Notes: generated from the sequence alone by a model not told the origin. DNA of 64,000 bases from Actinomyces vulturis (GCF_001687305.1 NZ_LZRK01000003.1:1-64000); one strand, 5' to 3'; positions 36,322 through 46,462 are shown, numbered from the stretch's first letter. Translations and numbers: made by a program.

Positions 36322-37154
36322 AAACGTGCCTCTATCCCGGCTGAACTGAGGTGAGCAGGTGAAACATGGCCAACTTCTGGGCCAAGGAAACGATGCGCAA
36401 GTTCTTTGAACGATTCTGGGTCACCTGTGGCCCTAAATTCATGTGTTGCCAATTCATCGGTAGCATCGCGAAGGAGGTCACGTGCAGCAAGTTCACGATA
36501 GACATCTTTCGCTGTCTCATCGCTTGATGAAACGAGGGTAACGTGGTTACCCAAAACGTAGGAAATGGGACCTGCCAGAAGCGGGTAGTGGGTGCAGCCC
36601 AGAACCACAGTGTCTACATCAGCCACAGTCACAGGTTCAAGGTATTCACGGGCTACATCGAGCAGTTCATCACCCGTGGTGATGCCGCGTTCAGCAAAGT
36701 CAACGAAACGCGGACATGCCTGCTGTGTGAGCGTGATACCAGGGACCGCTTCGAGTGCATCAATATAAGCACGAGAGTCCACCGTGCCGCGGGTCGCGAG
36801 AACACCAATGCGGCCATTGCGAGTAACGCGAGCGGCAGTGCGTGCAGCAGGGTGAATCACTTCGACCACGGGAACGCCTCGCCCCAGGGTGTATCGTTCA
36901 CGTGCGTCGTGAAGAACTGCTGCCGAGGCGGTGTTACAGGCAATGACAAGCAATTTCACGCCAGAATCGACAAGTTCATCCATGACATTAATAGCCAAGT
37001 CACGAACTTCAGCGATAGGGCGAGGCCCATAAGGCGTGTTGGCTGTATCCCCAATATAAAGCGTATTTTCGTGGGGCAGTTGGTCCAAAATGGCACGCGC
37101 GACCGTGAGTCCTCCGACTCCTGAATCAAAGATTCCGATAGGCGCTTCCTTCAC
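36318..37154 (-). CDS. murI: Glutamate racemase
   Basis: Makes D-glutamate for peptidoglycan. The 278-residue form starts at a GTG (37154) giving [20 protein letters not shown]; the two catalytic cysteines lie in [12 protein letters not shown] and LGCTHYPLL, and the first acid in FDSG. No strong ribosome binding site is seen for this start, and the frame extends 21 codons into the DUF2017 gene without similarity, so the exact start is open. It follows DUF2017 after about 20 bases. Confidence 0.94.
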   Translation of the reverse strand: MKEAPIGIFDSGVGGLTVARAILDQLPHENTLYIGDTANTPYGPRPIAEVRDLAINVMDELVDSGVKLLVIACNTASAAVLHDARERYTLGRGVPVVEVIHPAARTAARVTRNGRIGVLATRGTVDSRAYIDALEAVPGITLTQQACPRFVDFAERGITTGDELLDVAREYLEPVTVADVDTVVLGCTHYPLLAGPISYVLGNHVTLVSSSDETAKDVYRELAARDLLRDATDELATHEFRATGDPESFKELAHRFLGPEVGHVSPAHLSSAGIEARL

Positions 37155-37174
37155 GATGTGAAGACTATCGGGAA

Positions 37175-37948
37175 TTAGGAAGAAAAAAGCAGATCTAACA
37201 GTGATTCCTGCCACCACGATGTGAACAGATAAGCGTCTTCACACAGTTCTGTGATCTGGCTTGCGTGGCTGGCACCATCTGTCTGTGAGGTGATTCCCCC
37301 ATCACCCTGTTCAGATTCTGCTTGTTCATTGCGTTTAGCAATAAGGAAGTCCACAGTGGGGCCGTCAGGTTGATCTGCTCCAATACGTTGAGCCAGAAGT
37401 AAACGAATATCATTCAATGCCGCAAGAAAATCATCGACATCATCGTGGTTGACGGCTACACAAGTACCTTGAAGATCATCAGCGAGTGAGAGTTCTTCAC
37501 TCATCAATGGCGCCGGGCTTATGCAAAGAGACGAGACTGGAAAGTCAGAAAATGCTTGCTCTTCAAGAGTGGGGCAGTGAAATTGTGCTTGTTGCCCATC
37601 TCCCGCACTCAGTACACGTCTAAGGATTGCTGCCCTCAACGCTTTGGTGCGGGCAGTGGAATCATCACACAGTTCTCGGCTTTGAGCATCAACCTCTTCG
37701 TCTTGGCTCCATACACCCAATAAGACGCGAATAGCAGGGTCCTCATCCTGAAACTGAGGCGAGTCATTAGGAGCAAGCCATGAGGGATAAAGAATCTGCT
37801 CGCCATCACTCATTAACTGACTGAATGACGATTGACGAATCAATAACGCGTGGACCGCGCTGGCCACATTCCAGAGAATTTGACGATGGCCATCACCAAT
37901 CCATGCGAGGAAAAGTTGCTGATCCTTATCCCAGGTGAATGCTGTCAT
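37175..37948 (-). CDS. DUF2017 family protein
   Basis: A 257-residue soluble, acidic protein of the DUF2017 type, recognised partly from its constant position directly after clpS in Actinobacteria. It opens [20 protein letters not shown] and has a C-terminal half with [15 protein letters not shown]. The function is unknown; the neighbourhood suggests a link with ClpS-guided proteolysis. The ATG at 37948 lies 23 bases inside the end of clpS. Confidence 0.8.
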   Translation of the reverse strand: MTAFTWDKDQQLFLAWIGDGHRQILWNVASAVHALLIRQSSFSQLMSDGEQILYPSWLAPNDSPQFQDEDPAIRVLLGVWSQDEEVDAQSRELCDDSTARTKALRAAILRRVLSAGDGQQAQFHCPTLEEQAFSDFPVSSLCISPAPLMSEELSLADDLQGTCVAVNHDDVDDFLAALNDIRLLLAQRIGADQPDGPTVDFLIAKRNEQAESEQGDGGITSQTDGASHASQITELCEDAYLFTSWWQESLLDLLFSS

Positions 37949-38249
37949 CACGACTATCATCACCACCTTGTTTTTCTAGCCGCGCCCGCAATCCTCGATG
38001 ATGCATGGCTTGGACATCCGTTTCCATGCGTTCTCGCGGTCCTGTGGACACTTGTGCCGACCCTTGCGTGTGCACACGCATCATGAGGGTATACGCCTTC
38101 GACGAAGAGTAACCGAAGTAGGACATAAAGACTCGCTGGACATAGGTAGTGGTGTTAATGGGATCGTCATCAACAATGCATGCCCAAGATTCGTCTTCAC
38201 TGGTGCGCTCTTCAGCGTCAGTTCGTGGAGCAAGAGTGGGAACGGCCAT
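37926..38249 (-). CDS. clpS: ClpS, adaptor for N-end rule proteolysis
   Basis: A 107-residue adaptor that hands proteins with destabilising N termini to ClpAP/ClpCP. The family core is present: ACIVDDDPINTTTYVQRVFM (the DD.N pocket), YSSSKAYTLMMRVHTQGSA, and STGPRERMETDVQAMHHRGL. Length is slightly above the usual 85-105 residues because of an acidic N-terminal tail. It starts the leftward cluster and is divergent from pncB, 58 bases away. Confidence 0.93.
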   Translation of the reverse strand: MAVPTLAPRTDAEERTSEDESWACIVDDDPINTTTYVQRVFMSYFGYSSSKAYTLMMRVHTQGSAQVSTGPRERMETDVQAMHHRGLRARLEKQGGDDSRDDSIHLG

Positions 38250-38307
38250 AGTCCAAGATTAACGCTAGGCACTGACATGAACATCAACCACTGAGTAGGC
38301 TGGAGAT

Positions 38308-39672
38308 ATGACCAGCGTGACCACATCGCTCCTGACAGACATGTACGAACTCACCATGCTCCAAGGAGCACTTCGCTCAGGAACCGCACACCGCAAGTGC
38401 GTCTTTGAGCTTTTTGGGCGTCGTTTCCCTGCTAGCCGACGTTTTGGCGTAGTTGCTGGAACCGGACGTTTCCTCGACGCTCTAGAAGACTTCCATTTCA
38501 CCGAAGAGCAACTGTCTTTCCTCAGTGACGCTGGCGTGGTCGATAAGGACACGATCGAGTTCCTACGCAACTACCATTTTGAAGGAACAATTCGCGGCTA
38601 TGCCGAAGGCGAATGCTATTTCCCCGGCTCTCCCCTACTAACTATCGAATCCACCTTCGCCCAGGCATGCATCCTTGAAACGCTAGTCCTGAGCATCTAC
38701 AACCATGACTGCGCGATTGCCTCAGCAGCCTCACGGATGACTATTGCTGCACATGGGCGCCCCTGTGTGGATTTCGGGGCACGTCGTACACACGAGGATG
38801 CCGCTGTCAGTGCAGCTCGTGCCGCTGTGGTGGCCGGTTTTGTGGGAACAAGCGATCTCGAAGCTGGTGCCCGCTACCACTTGCCTACAGTAGGAACATC
38901 CGCTCATGCCTTCACTCTTCTCCATGACACTGAAGAAGACGCATTCGCTGCCCAGGTAGCCTCCATGGGGCCTGGTACCACTATTTTGGTGGACACCTAC
39001 GACATTCCTACCGGCGTAGATCGCGCTGTCAAGGCTGCCCGCAATGGTGGTGGTGAACTGGGAGCTGTTCGTCTGGACTCCGGAGACTTGGTGGCCGAGG
39101 CATTCAAAGTACGTAGCCAACTCGACGCTCTGGGCGCAACAACAACGAAAATCACAGTAACAAATGACCTGGATGAATACGCCATCGCTGCTTTGGGTGC
39201 CGCTCCCGTAGACTCCTACGGTGTAGGCACCAAATTAGTAACTGGTTCTGGCGTACCTACCGCTGCTTTGGTCTACAAATTGGTAGAACGTGAAAACAAA
39301 GACGGCCAGATGGAAGAGGTAGCTAAGTTCTCAAAGGGCGGCAAGTCCACGGTGGGGGGCCGCAAGTGGGCTGGACGTGTACTTGATGATCAGCAACGCG
39401 CTGTTGAGGAACTCATCATCTCCGCTGCCAATGAAGAAGAAGGCCTTGCTGCGTTACGTGAAGCTGGCGCTCGCCCACTACAGGTCACTCTCGTAGAAAA
39501 CGGTGTAATTCGCGAGGAATTCCGCGGAAAGAAAGGCCTGGAGGCAGCTATCGTTCGCCACTATGACTCGCGAGCTCAGTTGCCGTATGAGGCATGGCGT
39601 TTGAGCGAAGGGGAGGTAGGTATTCCTACCCGTCACGTGGATCTTGATGGTGTCAGCGCCACACGTCACTGA
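38308..39672 (+). CDS. pncB: Nicotinate phosphoribosyltransferase
   Basis: First step of NAD recycling from nicotinate. The 454-residue protein has LLTDMYELTMLQGAL at the start, DFGARRTHEDAAV in the middle, and the phosphate-binding GAVRLDSGDL and SYGVGTKLVTG later. Length fits the family. It is a monocistronic gene whose stop lies 4 bases from that of the convergent helicase gene, with no room for a terminator between them. Confidence 0.95.
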   Translation: MTSVTTSLLTDMYELTMLQGALRSGTAHRKCVFELFGRRFPASRRFGVVAGTGRFLDALEDFHFTEEQLSFLSDAGVVDKDTIEFLRNYHFEGTIRGYAEGECYFPGSPLLTIESTFAQACILETLVLSIYNHDCAIASAASRMTIAAHGRPCVDFGARRTHEDAAVSAARAAVVAGFVGTSDLEAGARYHLPTVGTSAHAFTLLHDTEEDAFAAQVASMGPGTTILVDTYDIPTGVDRAVKAARNGGGELGAVRLDSGDLVAEAFKVRSQLDALGATTTKITVTNDLDEYAIAALGAAPVDSYGVGTKLVTGSGVPTAALVYKLVERENKDGQMEEVAKFSKGGKSTVGGRKWAGRVLDDQQRAVEELIISAANEEEGLAALREAGARPLQVTLVENGVIREEFRGKKGLEAAIVRHYDSRAQLPYEAWRLSEGEVGIPTRHVDLDGVSATRH

Positions 39673-39676
39673 AGTT

Positions 39677-41488
39677 TTAGCGCTTGCCCACGAACCAGCG
39701 GCGTAAGCGCTCAACACGTTTTTCAATCTCTTCTGTGGAGGCTCCGGCAACTTCGGGGCCTCCACAAACACGTCTAAGTTCAGTATGGATGACGCCGTGC
39801 GGCTGGCCTGTTCTACGTGCCCATGCGGCAACGAGTTGGCTAAGTTCTTTCCGCGCGGCTGCACGTCGACGTGCATCATCCACACCTGAGTTCTGACGAC
39901 GCAAATGCGCAGCCTTCTGGGCACGCTTTTGTGTTTTAATCTGCTCCGCCTGGCGAGCTTTAAGCAGTGCTGCTACTTCTTCGGGCTCAAGAAGACCAGG
40001 AAGTCCCAGGAATCCTTGCTCTTCAATACTGCCGACATCAGCGCCCATGCCAAACTCGCCACCGTCGAACAGGACGCGATCGAATTCAGCCTGAGATTGC
40101 ATGGCTTCAAAACCAGGCAGCAAATCAGCCGACGCTTGCTCATTGCGATTCGCTTTTTTAATCAGATCGTCTTCGGGGTATTCCTCACCCAAGTCCGTAT
40201 CCTTGGTGGGACGATCTAAGGCATGGTCACGTTCTGCTTCAAGTTCGTTTGCTAGACACAGTAGAGGCGTGACAGAGGGCAAGAAGACGCTGGCAGTCTC
40301 ACCACGACGTCGCGCACGAACGAAACGACCTACAGCCTGAGCAAAGAAAAGAGGAGTAGACGTAGAGGTCGCATATACCCCCACGGCAAGCCGTGGAACG
40401 TCCACGCCTTCTGAAACCATGCGCACAGCTACCATCCAGCGTTCATCAGACTGCGAGAAGGACTCAATTCGGCTTGAGGCACCCGAATCATCAGAGAGAA
40501 CAACTGTAGGAGCCTGACCAGTGATGGCTTTGAGCTGAGCTGCGTAGGAACGGGCAGAAGTGTGATCTGTCGCGATAACAAGACCACCAGCATCAGGAAC
40601 TTGACGACGGACTTCGCTCAGGCGCTGATCCGCGGCCGCAAGAACGGCAGGAATCCACTCCCCCCGAGGATCGAGAGCGGTACGCCAAGCTTGAGATTCC
40701 ATGTCCTTCGTCAACGGTTCACCAAGGCGGGCGCTCACTTCATCACCACTCTTGGTTCTCCAACGCATGTTGCCCGAGTAGGTCATAAACATGACAGGGC
40801 GAACCACGCCATCTTTAAGGGCTTGGCCATAACCGTAGGTGTAATCCGCACGGGATCGTCGAATACCTTGTGAGTCAGGTGTATACGTCACAAAGGGAAT
40901 AGAGGCTGTGTCTGAACGGAAAGGAGTACCAGTCAATGCCAGGCGTTTACGTGCGGGAGTGAATGCTTCACGAATTGCATCGCCCCAACTCAGTGCGTCG
41001 CCACCATGGTGAATTTCGTCGAGGATGACGAGAGTGCGAATTGCATCCGTACGAGCACGGTGAAGGTTCGGGTTGGCAGCCACCTGCGCATAGGTAAGTG
41101 CTACGCCGTCAAAGCGTGCTCCCAAGGCGCCTTGAGAGTTGGAGTAAGAAGGGTCAATATGGATGCCAACGCGCGCGGCTGCTTCAGCCCACTGATATTT
41201 CAAGTGTTCCGTGGGAGCGACCACCGTGACTTTGTGAACCTCGCCGCGAGCCAAAAGTTCAGTGGCAATACGCAGAGCGAAAGTCGTTTTACCTGCACCG
41301 GGGGTTGCCACCGCAAGAAAATCGCGGGGCATGGTGGCAAAATACTGCTCCACCGCTTCTGCCTGCCAAGCACGCAACGATGAAGCCGTACCCCATGGTG
41401 CTCGGCGTGGATAAGCCGGTGGCAGACCTTGGGCGGCTGCGGTTGATGCTTGGGCAGGTACGTGCGGTGGGCGTTGCAGCCCCGTCAC
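39677..41488 (-). CDS. DEAD/DEAH-type SF2 helicase
   Basis: A 603-residue helicase-like ATPase. Walker A is AVATPGAGKTTFALRIA near residue 65, motif II is VILDEIHHGGDALSWGD, motif III LALTGTPFRSD, and motif VI QAVGRFVRARRRGE in the second RecA domain. A charged C-terminal region of about 170 residues follows (AQKAAHLRRQNSG). The GTG start overlaps the DUF3039 stop by 4 bases (GTGA). The pairing with DUF3039 is common in Actinobacteria, and the cellular role is not known to me. Confidence 0.88.
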   Translation of the reverse strand: MTGLQRPPHVPAQASTAAAQGLPPAYPRRAPWGTASSLRAWQAEAVEQYFATMPRDFLAVATPGAGKTTFALRIATELLARGEVHKVTVVAPTEHLKYQWAEAAARVGIHIDPSYSNSQGALGARFDGVALTYAQVAANPNLHRARTDAIRTLVILDEIHHGGDALSWGDAIREAFTPARKRLALTGTPFRSDTASIPFVTYTPDSQGIRRSRADYTYGYGQALKDGVVRPVMFMTYSGNMRWRTKSGDEVSARLGEPLTKDMESQAWRTALDPRGEWIPAVLAAADQRLSEVRRQVPDAGGLVIATDHTSARSYAAQLKAITGQAPTVVLSDDSGASSRIESFSQSDERWMVAVRMVSEGVDVPRLAVGVYATSTSTPLFFAQAVGRFVRARRRGETASVFLPSVTPLLCLANELEAERDHALDRPTKDTDLGEEYPEDDLIKKANRNEQASADLLPGFEAMQSQAEFDRVLFDGGEFGMGADVGSIEEQGFLGLPGLLEPEEVAALLKARQAEQIKTQKRAQKAAHLRRQNSGVDDARRRAAARKELSQLVAAWARRTGQPHGVIHTELRRVCGGPEVAGASTEEIEKRVERLRRWFVGKR

Positions 41489-41817
41489 TTACCTCCCCCA
41501 AAGGGGAATCGGGGGAAACGAGGGCCATCATTGCCACCACCATTCTTCATCTGCTCGAAAATCGACTTGCAGGTGGGGCAGACCGGGTAGGCGCCGGGGT
41601 CACGGCCAGGAGTCCAGACTTTGCCACACAAGGCCACAACAGGGCGGCCAGTGGCTGCCGCTGCTGCGATTTTGTCTTTACGAACGTAGTGGGCAAATCG
41701 TTCCGAATCACCATCATCCGTGGATTGCAGTTCTTCACGCTCTAAGACAGCCGTGCCCACGGACTGCGAGGGCTGGCCGCTTTCACGGGGGTCGTTCGGA
41801 TCTGCTGGCTGACTCAT
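41485..41817 (-). CDS. DUF3039 family protein
   Basis: A 110-residue protein. The core is HYVRKDKIAAAAATGRPVVA followed by LCGKVWTPGRDP and YPVCPTCKSIFEQM; three cysteines (one in LCGK, two in CPTC) may bind a metal. The N-terminal 30 residues are disordered-looking and the tail is Gly/Pro rich. It is coupled to the helicase gene by a 4-base overlap, which suggests the two proteins work together. Confidence 0.85.
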   Translation of the reverse strand: MSQPADPNDPRESGQPSQSVGTAVLEREELQSTDDGDSERFAHYVRKDKIAAAAATGRPVVALCGKVWTPGRDPGAYPVCPTCKSIFEQMKNGGGNDGPRFPRFPFGGGK

Positions 41818-41899
41818 GTCTCTAGTCTAGGACACGCTGATGAACTAATGACCGATCAGCACGTTTGGTCTTTCTCATGCTACACAGAATTGACACAGA

Positions 41900-41938
41900 T
41901 GTGGGGGCGAGGATGTTCATTCCATCCTCGCCCCCACA
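41900..41938. terminator. Perfect 16-bp hairpin after nagB
   Basis: Arms TGTGGGGGCGAGGATG (41900-41915) and CATCCTCGCCCCCACA (41923-41938) are fully complementary around a 7-base loop. It lies 17 bases past the nagB stop. Neither flank has a T-run, so if it ends transcription it does so by stem strength alone. Confidence 0.65.
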
Positions 41939-41955
41939 TATAAACGGCAGTGTGT

Positions 41956-42711
41956 TTACTTCCAGCCCTCAGGCCCCGCATGTTCCAGCAGACTTGCTGC
42001 AGCAGGATCCACAAAAACCACAGCCTCCGGGTGCATCTGCATAATCGTTGCCGGCCATGCAGCACTAATAGGGCCTTCAATAAGCTGAGCGATGGCTTTT
42101 GCTTTATTCTCACCGGTAGCGATAAGAAGCAACTGGCGGGCCTGCATGATGGTGTACAGGCCCTGAGTGATGCAGTGGGTGGGCACTGCGTCAATATCGT
42201 CGTTGAAGAACCGTGCGTTATCCGAGCGGGTTTGTTCAGTCAGAACACCCAGGTGAGTACGCGATTGCAAAGAACCACCGGGTTCGTTAAAACCGATATG
42301 CCCATCTGAACCAATGCCTAGGATCTGCAGGTCACAGTATCCAGCCTGCGCCATCTTTTCTTCGTATTCACGGCATGCAGCCTGTGGATCGACATTGAGT
42401 GCGTCAGGCCCCTGGAGTGCGCCCTTAGGCATATCGATACGGGAACGCAGGTTGGTCTCCATAAAGTTGGCGTAACGCTCGGGGTGCTTTTCCTCCAAGC
42501 CAACGTACTCGTCCAGCATAAAACCAGTAACGCCTGCGAAACTGATTCGGCCTTCGTCGCAGCGTCGTGCCAACTCGTCGTAGAGGGGCAGGGGGCTGGA
42601 ACCGGTTGCTGTTCCGAGAACGGCATTTGGTTTGGCTTGAATAAGTGCTTCAATGCGGTCTGCTGCCAGTGAAGCAATTTCCTCTGGGGTGTCACAAATG
42701 ACTAACTCCAC
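41956..42711 (-). CDS. nagB: Glucosamine-6-phosphate deaminase
   Basis: Converts glucosamine-6-phosphate to fructose-6-phosphate and ammonia, feeding amino sugars into glycolysis. The 251-residue protein starts MELVICDTPEEIASLAADRI and has GTATGSSPLPLY (phosphate loop), FMLDEYVGL with the catalytic Asp67, and GIGSDGHIGFNEPGGS. Length is typical. No nagA or amino sugar transporter is adjacent, so it is a single gene. Confidence 0.95.
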   Translation of the reverse strand: MELVICDTPEEIASLAADRIEALIQAKPNAVLGTATGSSPLPLYDELARRCDEGRISFAGVTGFMLDEYVGLEEKHPERYANFMETNLRSRIDMPKGALQGPDALNVDPQAACREYEEKMAQAGYCDLQILGIGSDGHIGFNEPGGSLQSRTHLGVLTEQTRSDNARFFNDDIDAVPTHCITQGLYTIMQARQLLLIATGENKAKAIAQLIEGPISAAWPATIMQMHPEAVVFVDPAAASLLEHAGPEGWK

Positions 42712-42773
42712 GGGATTTTCCTCCTTGAATGATCACGCGGTCATCAGATACTAGAAAGTGTATACCAAGTGGT

Positions 42774-44459
42774 CTAGACCTTGGCCTGATCCCAAGAAGA
42801 AATTCTCGATAAATTCCTGACAATTCGCTGGTTGTACACCTTGCCGCCCCAGGTAATTCCCGCCCATAGCAACAATGCACCCCAGGCGATGCCAACGGGA
42901 AGAACAGTGAGCGGAGGAAGGACATCAACGACGAATTGGGAAAGCACCCAATAGATGACGACGGGTGCCAGGAGAATGAAGTTTGTGCCCATCGTGAGGA
43001 TTTGCAGAAGGGCTCCGAAGAAGGCATTGGATGACGTCTTTGATTTCATCATCGACTCGCCTGGGGCGTGAGTCTCCGTGGGCACCAAAGCGCTCATCAC
43101 CGATGCAGTAGCCATGGAACCGCCCCATGCAGCAAGGCCTACACCGAGTCCCACTGCCATCCCCTCGGCGTTCTTGAATATTACTGAAATGCCCACAGAA
43201 ATCACGAATAACAAGGGAATCTGCCAAATAGCTGCGCCAACCAGGCGTCCAAGTCGATCGTCTCGCCCCCGCACACCAGCTGAGATGTGAGTCCAGACGG
43301 CAGTGGAGTCCATACCAATGTCATTGACGAGGCTGACGCCCATAAAGATGCCTGCTAAGCCGCAGGCAATCACGAGAGGAAATGCCCCCATATCCTGGGC
43401 GGCATCACTGCCTCGCGCACCCATGTACACGCCAAAGACAGGCATCAAGGCAACGACCATCACAGCAATGAACTGAGTGAGGTATCGCGGATCATTCCTC
43501 CAATACCGAAGGGAACGTGCGGCAATAGCAGCCACAGGGGCAGGTAGGTGACGATTGAGCCGATCAGCCCACACTAGGTCAGAGGTTCCTTCTGCATAGG
43601 CACTGTGCTTCGATACGGAGTTCTGCGGTGAGGTCATGACAAGCACGAGTTGACGTGCCCACACAGTGTTCAAGCCCCAGAGAAGCGCAACACTCCCCAC
43701 AATCTGGCCAATACCGACGATGAGGTGTCCTTGAGCGAATGAGAGTGGTGCTGCGATGGGCCAGGCAGTGGGAATCACGCTGGCGATGACCCAGACCGTG
43801 TGAGAAATGGATGCACTCGCCTCAGAAAAACTCAGTGAAATCGAGGAGGAAGCATCGCCGTCAGAGGAAAGCATGGCGCTCATCATTTGCGGAGCGACTG
43901 CTATAGCCATGATGAGAACAACAAAGAGGACGAACATCCGTTCTCGAGTTTTTCGCGTAGCAATTCGTGAGAAATATGAGGTGGCGACGCGAGCGGAATA
44001 CACCCAAAGCAACCATGCGAGCGGGGCAAGGATCAGGTTAAGGACACCCCACAGGGCATGGCCTTGAATAAACCAGCCAATCGCAATGCACAGAGCAATA
44101 ATCAAGCTTCCGATACCTGAGGCATCTAGCGCGGTGACCATAATGAGGGCTCGCGCAAGTTTTTTTGATGGCGGCACCCAGGTAACTAGGCTGCGTGGCT
44201 CAATCGTGCCATCCATGCCGGTGAAGAACAGTGGAAGGAGGAGCCACATTGCCGCCATAAGAATCGCAGCCACTCCCACGAGCATCTGATAGCCCGACTC
44301 TTCCAAAAAGCCCGCACCGGCAACAATGAACCCCACCGCACCGACGTAAATAGCGCCAAGGTAGAGCAGGCCAAAGAACGTTCCGATCATCGCCATGGGA
44401 GAGCGGAACAGCATGTTCTTGGCGATGCGGAGCCTTAGCGAGAGGAGGGTTTTAACCAT
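42774..44459 (-). CDS. ABC transporter permease, multi-segment
   Basis: A 561-residue membrane protein with about twelve hydrophobic segments and no large soluble domain. Hydrophobic blocks at about 20-185 and 210-550 flank a short loop rich in Ser. Its start lies 25 bases inside the end of the ABC ATPase gene, so the two are translated together. The layout is that of large actinobacterial ABC-2-type exporters of unknown cargo. A mirror arrangement exists at 19.8-22.5 kb. Confidence 0.75.
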   Translation of the reverse strand: MVKTLLSLRLRIAKNMLFRSPMAMIGTFFGLLYLGAIYVGAVGFIVAGAGFLEESGYQMLVGVAAILMAAMWLLLPLFFTGMDGTIEPRSLVTWVPPSKKLARALIMVTALDASGIGSLIIALCIAIGWFIQGHALWGVLNLILAPLAWLLWVYSARVATSYFSRIATRKTRERMFVLFVVLIMAIAVAPQMMSAMLSSDGDASSSISLSFSEASASISHTVWVIASVIPTAWPIAAPLSFAQGHLIVGIGQIVGSVALLWGLNTVWARQLVLVMTSPQNSVSKHSAYAEGTSDLVWADRLNRHLPAPVAAIAARSLRYWRNDPRYLTQFIAVMVVALMPVFGVYMGARGSDAAQDMGAFPLVIACGLAGIFMGVSLVNDIGMDSTAVWTHISAGVRGRDDRLGRLVGAAIWQIPLLFVISVGISVIFKNAEGMAVGLGVGLAAWGGSMATASVMSALVPTETHAPGESMMKSKTSSNAFFGALLQILTMGTNFILLAPVVIYWVLSQFVVDVLPPLTVLPVGIAWGALLLWAGITWGGKVYNQRIVRNLSRISSWDQAKV

Positions 44460-45481
44460 GACAACTCCTCGTCGTTCATTTCTGCGCCCACCAGATGTGC
44501 AAAGCGATCATCAAGGCTTTCACCCCGGCGCACCTCGTCAAGAGAGCCTTGGGCGAGAACCGTTCCTTCATGAATGATTGCCACGTGGCTACAGAGTTGT
44601 TCCACAGTAGCCATGACGTGGCTAGACAAAATGACCGTTCCGCCTTGCTCCACAAAATGGCGGAGCAAGCGTTGAATCACGCGGGCACTAATCGGGTCCA
44701 CTGCTTCGAAAGGCTCATCGAGGACAAGAACATCGGGTGAGTGAACAAGCGCGCACGCGAGGTTAATTTTCTTTTTCATGCCCGCGCTGTAATCCGCAAC
44801 GACGGTGGTGCCTGCGTCCCAGAGGTCAAGGACTTTAAGGAGTTGATCAACACGATCGCTAATCGTGGCTTTGTCCATCCCACGCAGCATGGCGCAATAC
44901 GTGACAAGTTCACGGCCGTTAAGACGATCAAAAGTGCGAAGTCCGTCAGGGAGGATACCGAGAATCGGATGTGCCTTATCAGGTTCTGCCCATAGATCAA
45001 TGCCACGAACCAAGACCTGACCATGATCAGGAGTTAAAAGTCCCGTGGCCATGGACAGCGTGGTGGTTTTACCCGCACCATTAGGGCCCACCACCCCAAA
45101 GAAACTTCCTACGGGGACCAGCATGGACAGATTGTTCACAGCAATTTTGTTACCGAATGCTTTGTAAAGATTTCGGCATTCAATAGCGAAGTCATTCACC
45201 ATACCATTTGGGCTACTCCCGCACTGCGCACCATCCATCACCACATGCTTTTTGAGGTGATCGTCAGAAATATCCTGTTGAGTGATAGATGGCCTGTATT
45301 CCGATGTATGGGCTTCGACATTGGACACTGAGGCTTCGTCCGGAGGAACAGAGTTCCTTTGAGGAACAATGCCCTGGTTGACAGAATTGGAACCAGAAGT
45401 TACCGCGTCCCCATGCTCGCCTATAGGTGTCACTTTCGGGGCCGCGGAGAACAATGCATCAAAGTCATCGTAAGAAGCCAT
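44435..45481 (-). CDS. ABC transporter ATP-binding protein with N-terminal extension
   Basis: A 348-residue protein. Residues 100-320 are the ATPase: Walker A GPNGAGKTT, signature YSAGMKKKINLA, Walker B VLVLDEPFEAVDP and switch ILSSHV. The first 95 residues (starting MASYDDFDALFSAAPKVTPI) are hydrophilic and not part of the usual domain. It forms the first gene of a two-gene exporter unit. Confidence 0.88.
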   Translation of the reverse strand: MASYDDFDALFSAAPKVTPIGEHGDAVTSGSNSVNQGIVPQRNSVPPDEASVSNVEAHTSEYRPSITQQDISDDHLKKHVVMDGAQCGSSPNGMVNDFAIECRNLYKAFGNKIAVNNLSMLVPVGSFFGVVGPNGAGKTTTLSMATGLLTPDHGQVLVRGIDLWAEPDKAHPILGILPDGLRTFDRLNGRELVTYCAMLRGMDKATISDRVDQLLKVLDLWDAGTTVVADYSAGMKKKINLACALVHSPDVLVLDEPFEAVDPISARVIQRLLRHFVEQGGTVILSSHVMATVEQLCSHVAIIHEGTVLAQGSLDEVRRGESLDDRFAHLVGAEMNDEELSWLKPSSR

Positions 45482-45631
45482 GACTTAACCCTAAAAGAAA
45501 AGTAATCTGAGTCTCATCATCCTGAAGGATGAAAGACGAGTTCGCGCGATCAACAAGGCAAGAAGTCGTCTATCGCTGACTACTTTTATCCATTTAGACT
45601 TCACCTGCCCCCCACTGACTGACATATCAAA

Positions 45632-45666
45632 GCGGTGGGCACCATCGTCATGATGGCACCCACCGC
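45632..45666 (-). terminator. Terminator-like hairpin after the HU gene
   Basis: Arms GCGGTGGGCACCATC (45632-45646) and GATGGCACCCACCGC (45652-45666) pair over 13 of 15 positions with a 5-base loop. Leftward it runs into TTTGATATG. It lies 58 bases past the HU stop. Confidence 0.7.
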
Positions 45667-45724
45667 CCTTATTTCTGCTAGCTCACGCTAGACAAACCGC
45701 GCTACACCGTGTGTAGCGACGAAA

Positions 45725-46006
45725 TCACTTAGCGACAGCCTTCTTCAGAGCAGAACCCACGGTCAGTTTGACGCCGTAGCCAGCAGGAATCTGAATCTCT
45801 TCACCAGTGCGGGGGTTACGGCCGGTACGAGCAGCGCGCTCAACACGCTCCACACCCATGAGGCCGGTGATCTTGACAGCTTCACCCTTGGCAACGTTCT
45901 CGACGAGAACATCCTGGAAAGCACCCAGGAAAGCATCAGCGTCGGTCTTGGTCAGGCCAGCGCGCTCGGCGATGGCAGCGATAAGCTCAGTGCGATTGAC
46001 GGACAT
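45725..46006 (-). CDS. HU-type DNA-binding protein
   Basis: A 93-residue nucleoid protein. It starts MSVNRTELIAAIAERAGLTK and has the beta-arm RAARTGRNPRTGEEIQIPA, whose Asn-Pro intercalates in the DNA minor groove, ending in a lysine-rich helix. The ATG at 46006 lies 2 codons inside a longer frame and has GAGAGG upstream. Short, without the long C-terminal tail found in some actinobacterial HU proteins. Single gene with its own terminator. Confidence 0.95.
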   Translation of the reverse strand: MSVNRTELIAAIAERAGLTKTDADAFLGAFQDVLVENVAKGEAVKITGLMGVERVERAARTGRNPRTGEEIQIPAGYGVKLTVGSALKKAVAK

Positions 46007-46183
46007 GTCCATCCCTCTCGGTCGGTTGTCGGCGCGGGTCTTCTACGCCGCTGCGAGCAACGCTACGCATAAACGAGGGGATTTGTCAGGTTTGCGGGGA
46101 AATTCGGCGTTGCGAAGATCTTACATTTCTCACTCTAGTCACATGAACCCCACAAGCCACTGAAGTATCACTCAAAATGAACA

Positions 46184-46462
46184 TCAGAGTGCTTCATAGG
46201 TCAGGCACGCAACCTTTCCACCCCGATCAGCCATGCGTACAGCAGGAGCAGCACATTCAAGATTGCTGTTGTGAACACAATCAGCACTCTGACAAGCACC
46301 CACCGCTGCAGTCACACGATCGAGTCCACCACGCTCATTGAGAGAAATAAAGGTGGTGCAGCCACGATCCTTAACATTCACAGCCAGAGCATGACAGCCA
46401 TCATTGTTGTAAGAGCAGGAAGTTACGGTGCATCCGGAAACCTGAGGGGCTTGATTCATCAT
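46184..46462 (-). CDS. DUF1540 protein with two cysteine clusters
   Basis: A 92-residue protein built from two copies of a cysteine-rich unit: CTVTSCSYNNDGC plus a later Cys, and CQSADCVHNSNLEC plus a later Cys. The pattern is that of DUF1540, likely a small zinc-binding module. The ATG at 46462 has AAGGAG 7 bases upstream. Role unknown; the two units probably each bind one metal ion. No operon partner. Confidence 0.8.
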   Translation of the reverse strand: MMNQAPQVSGCTVTSCSYNNDGCHALAVNVKDRGCTTFISLNERGGLDRVTAAVGACQSADCVHNSNLECAAPAVRMADRGGKVACLTYEAL

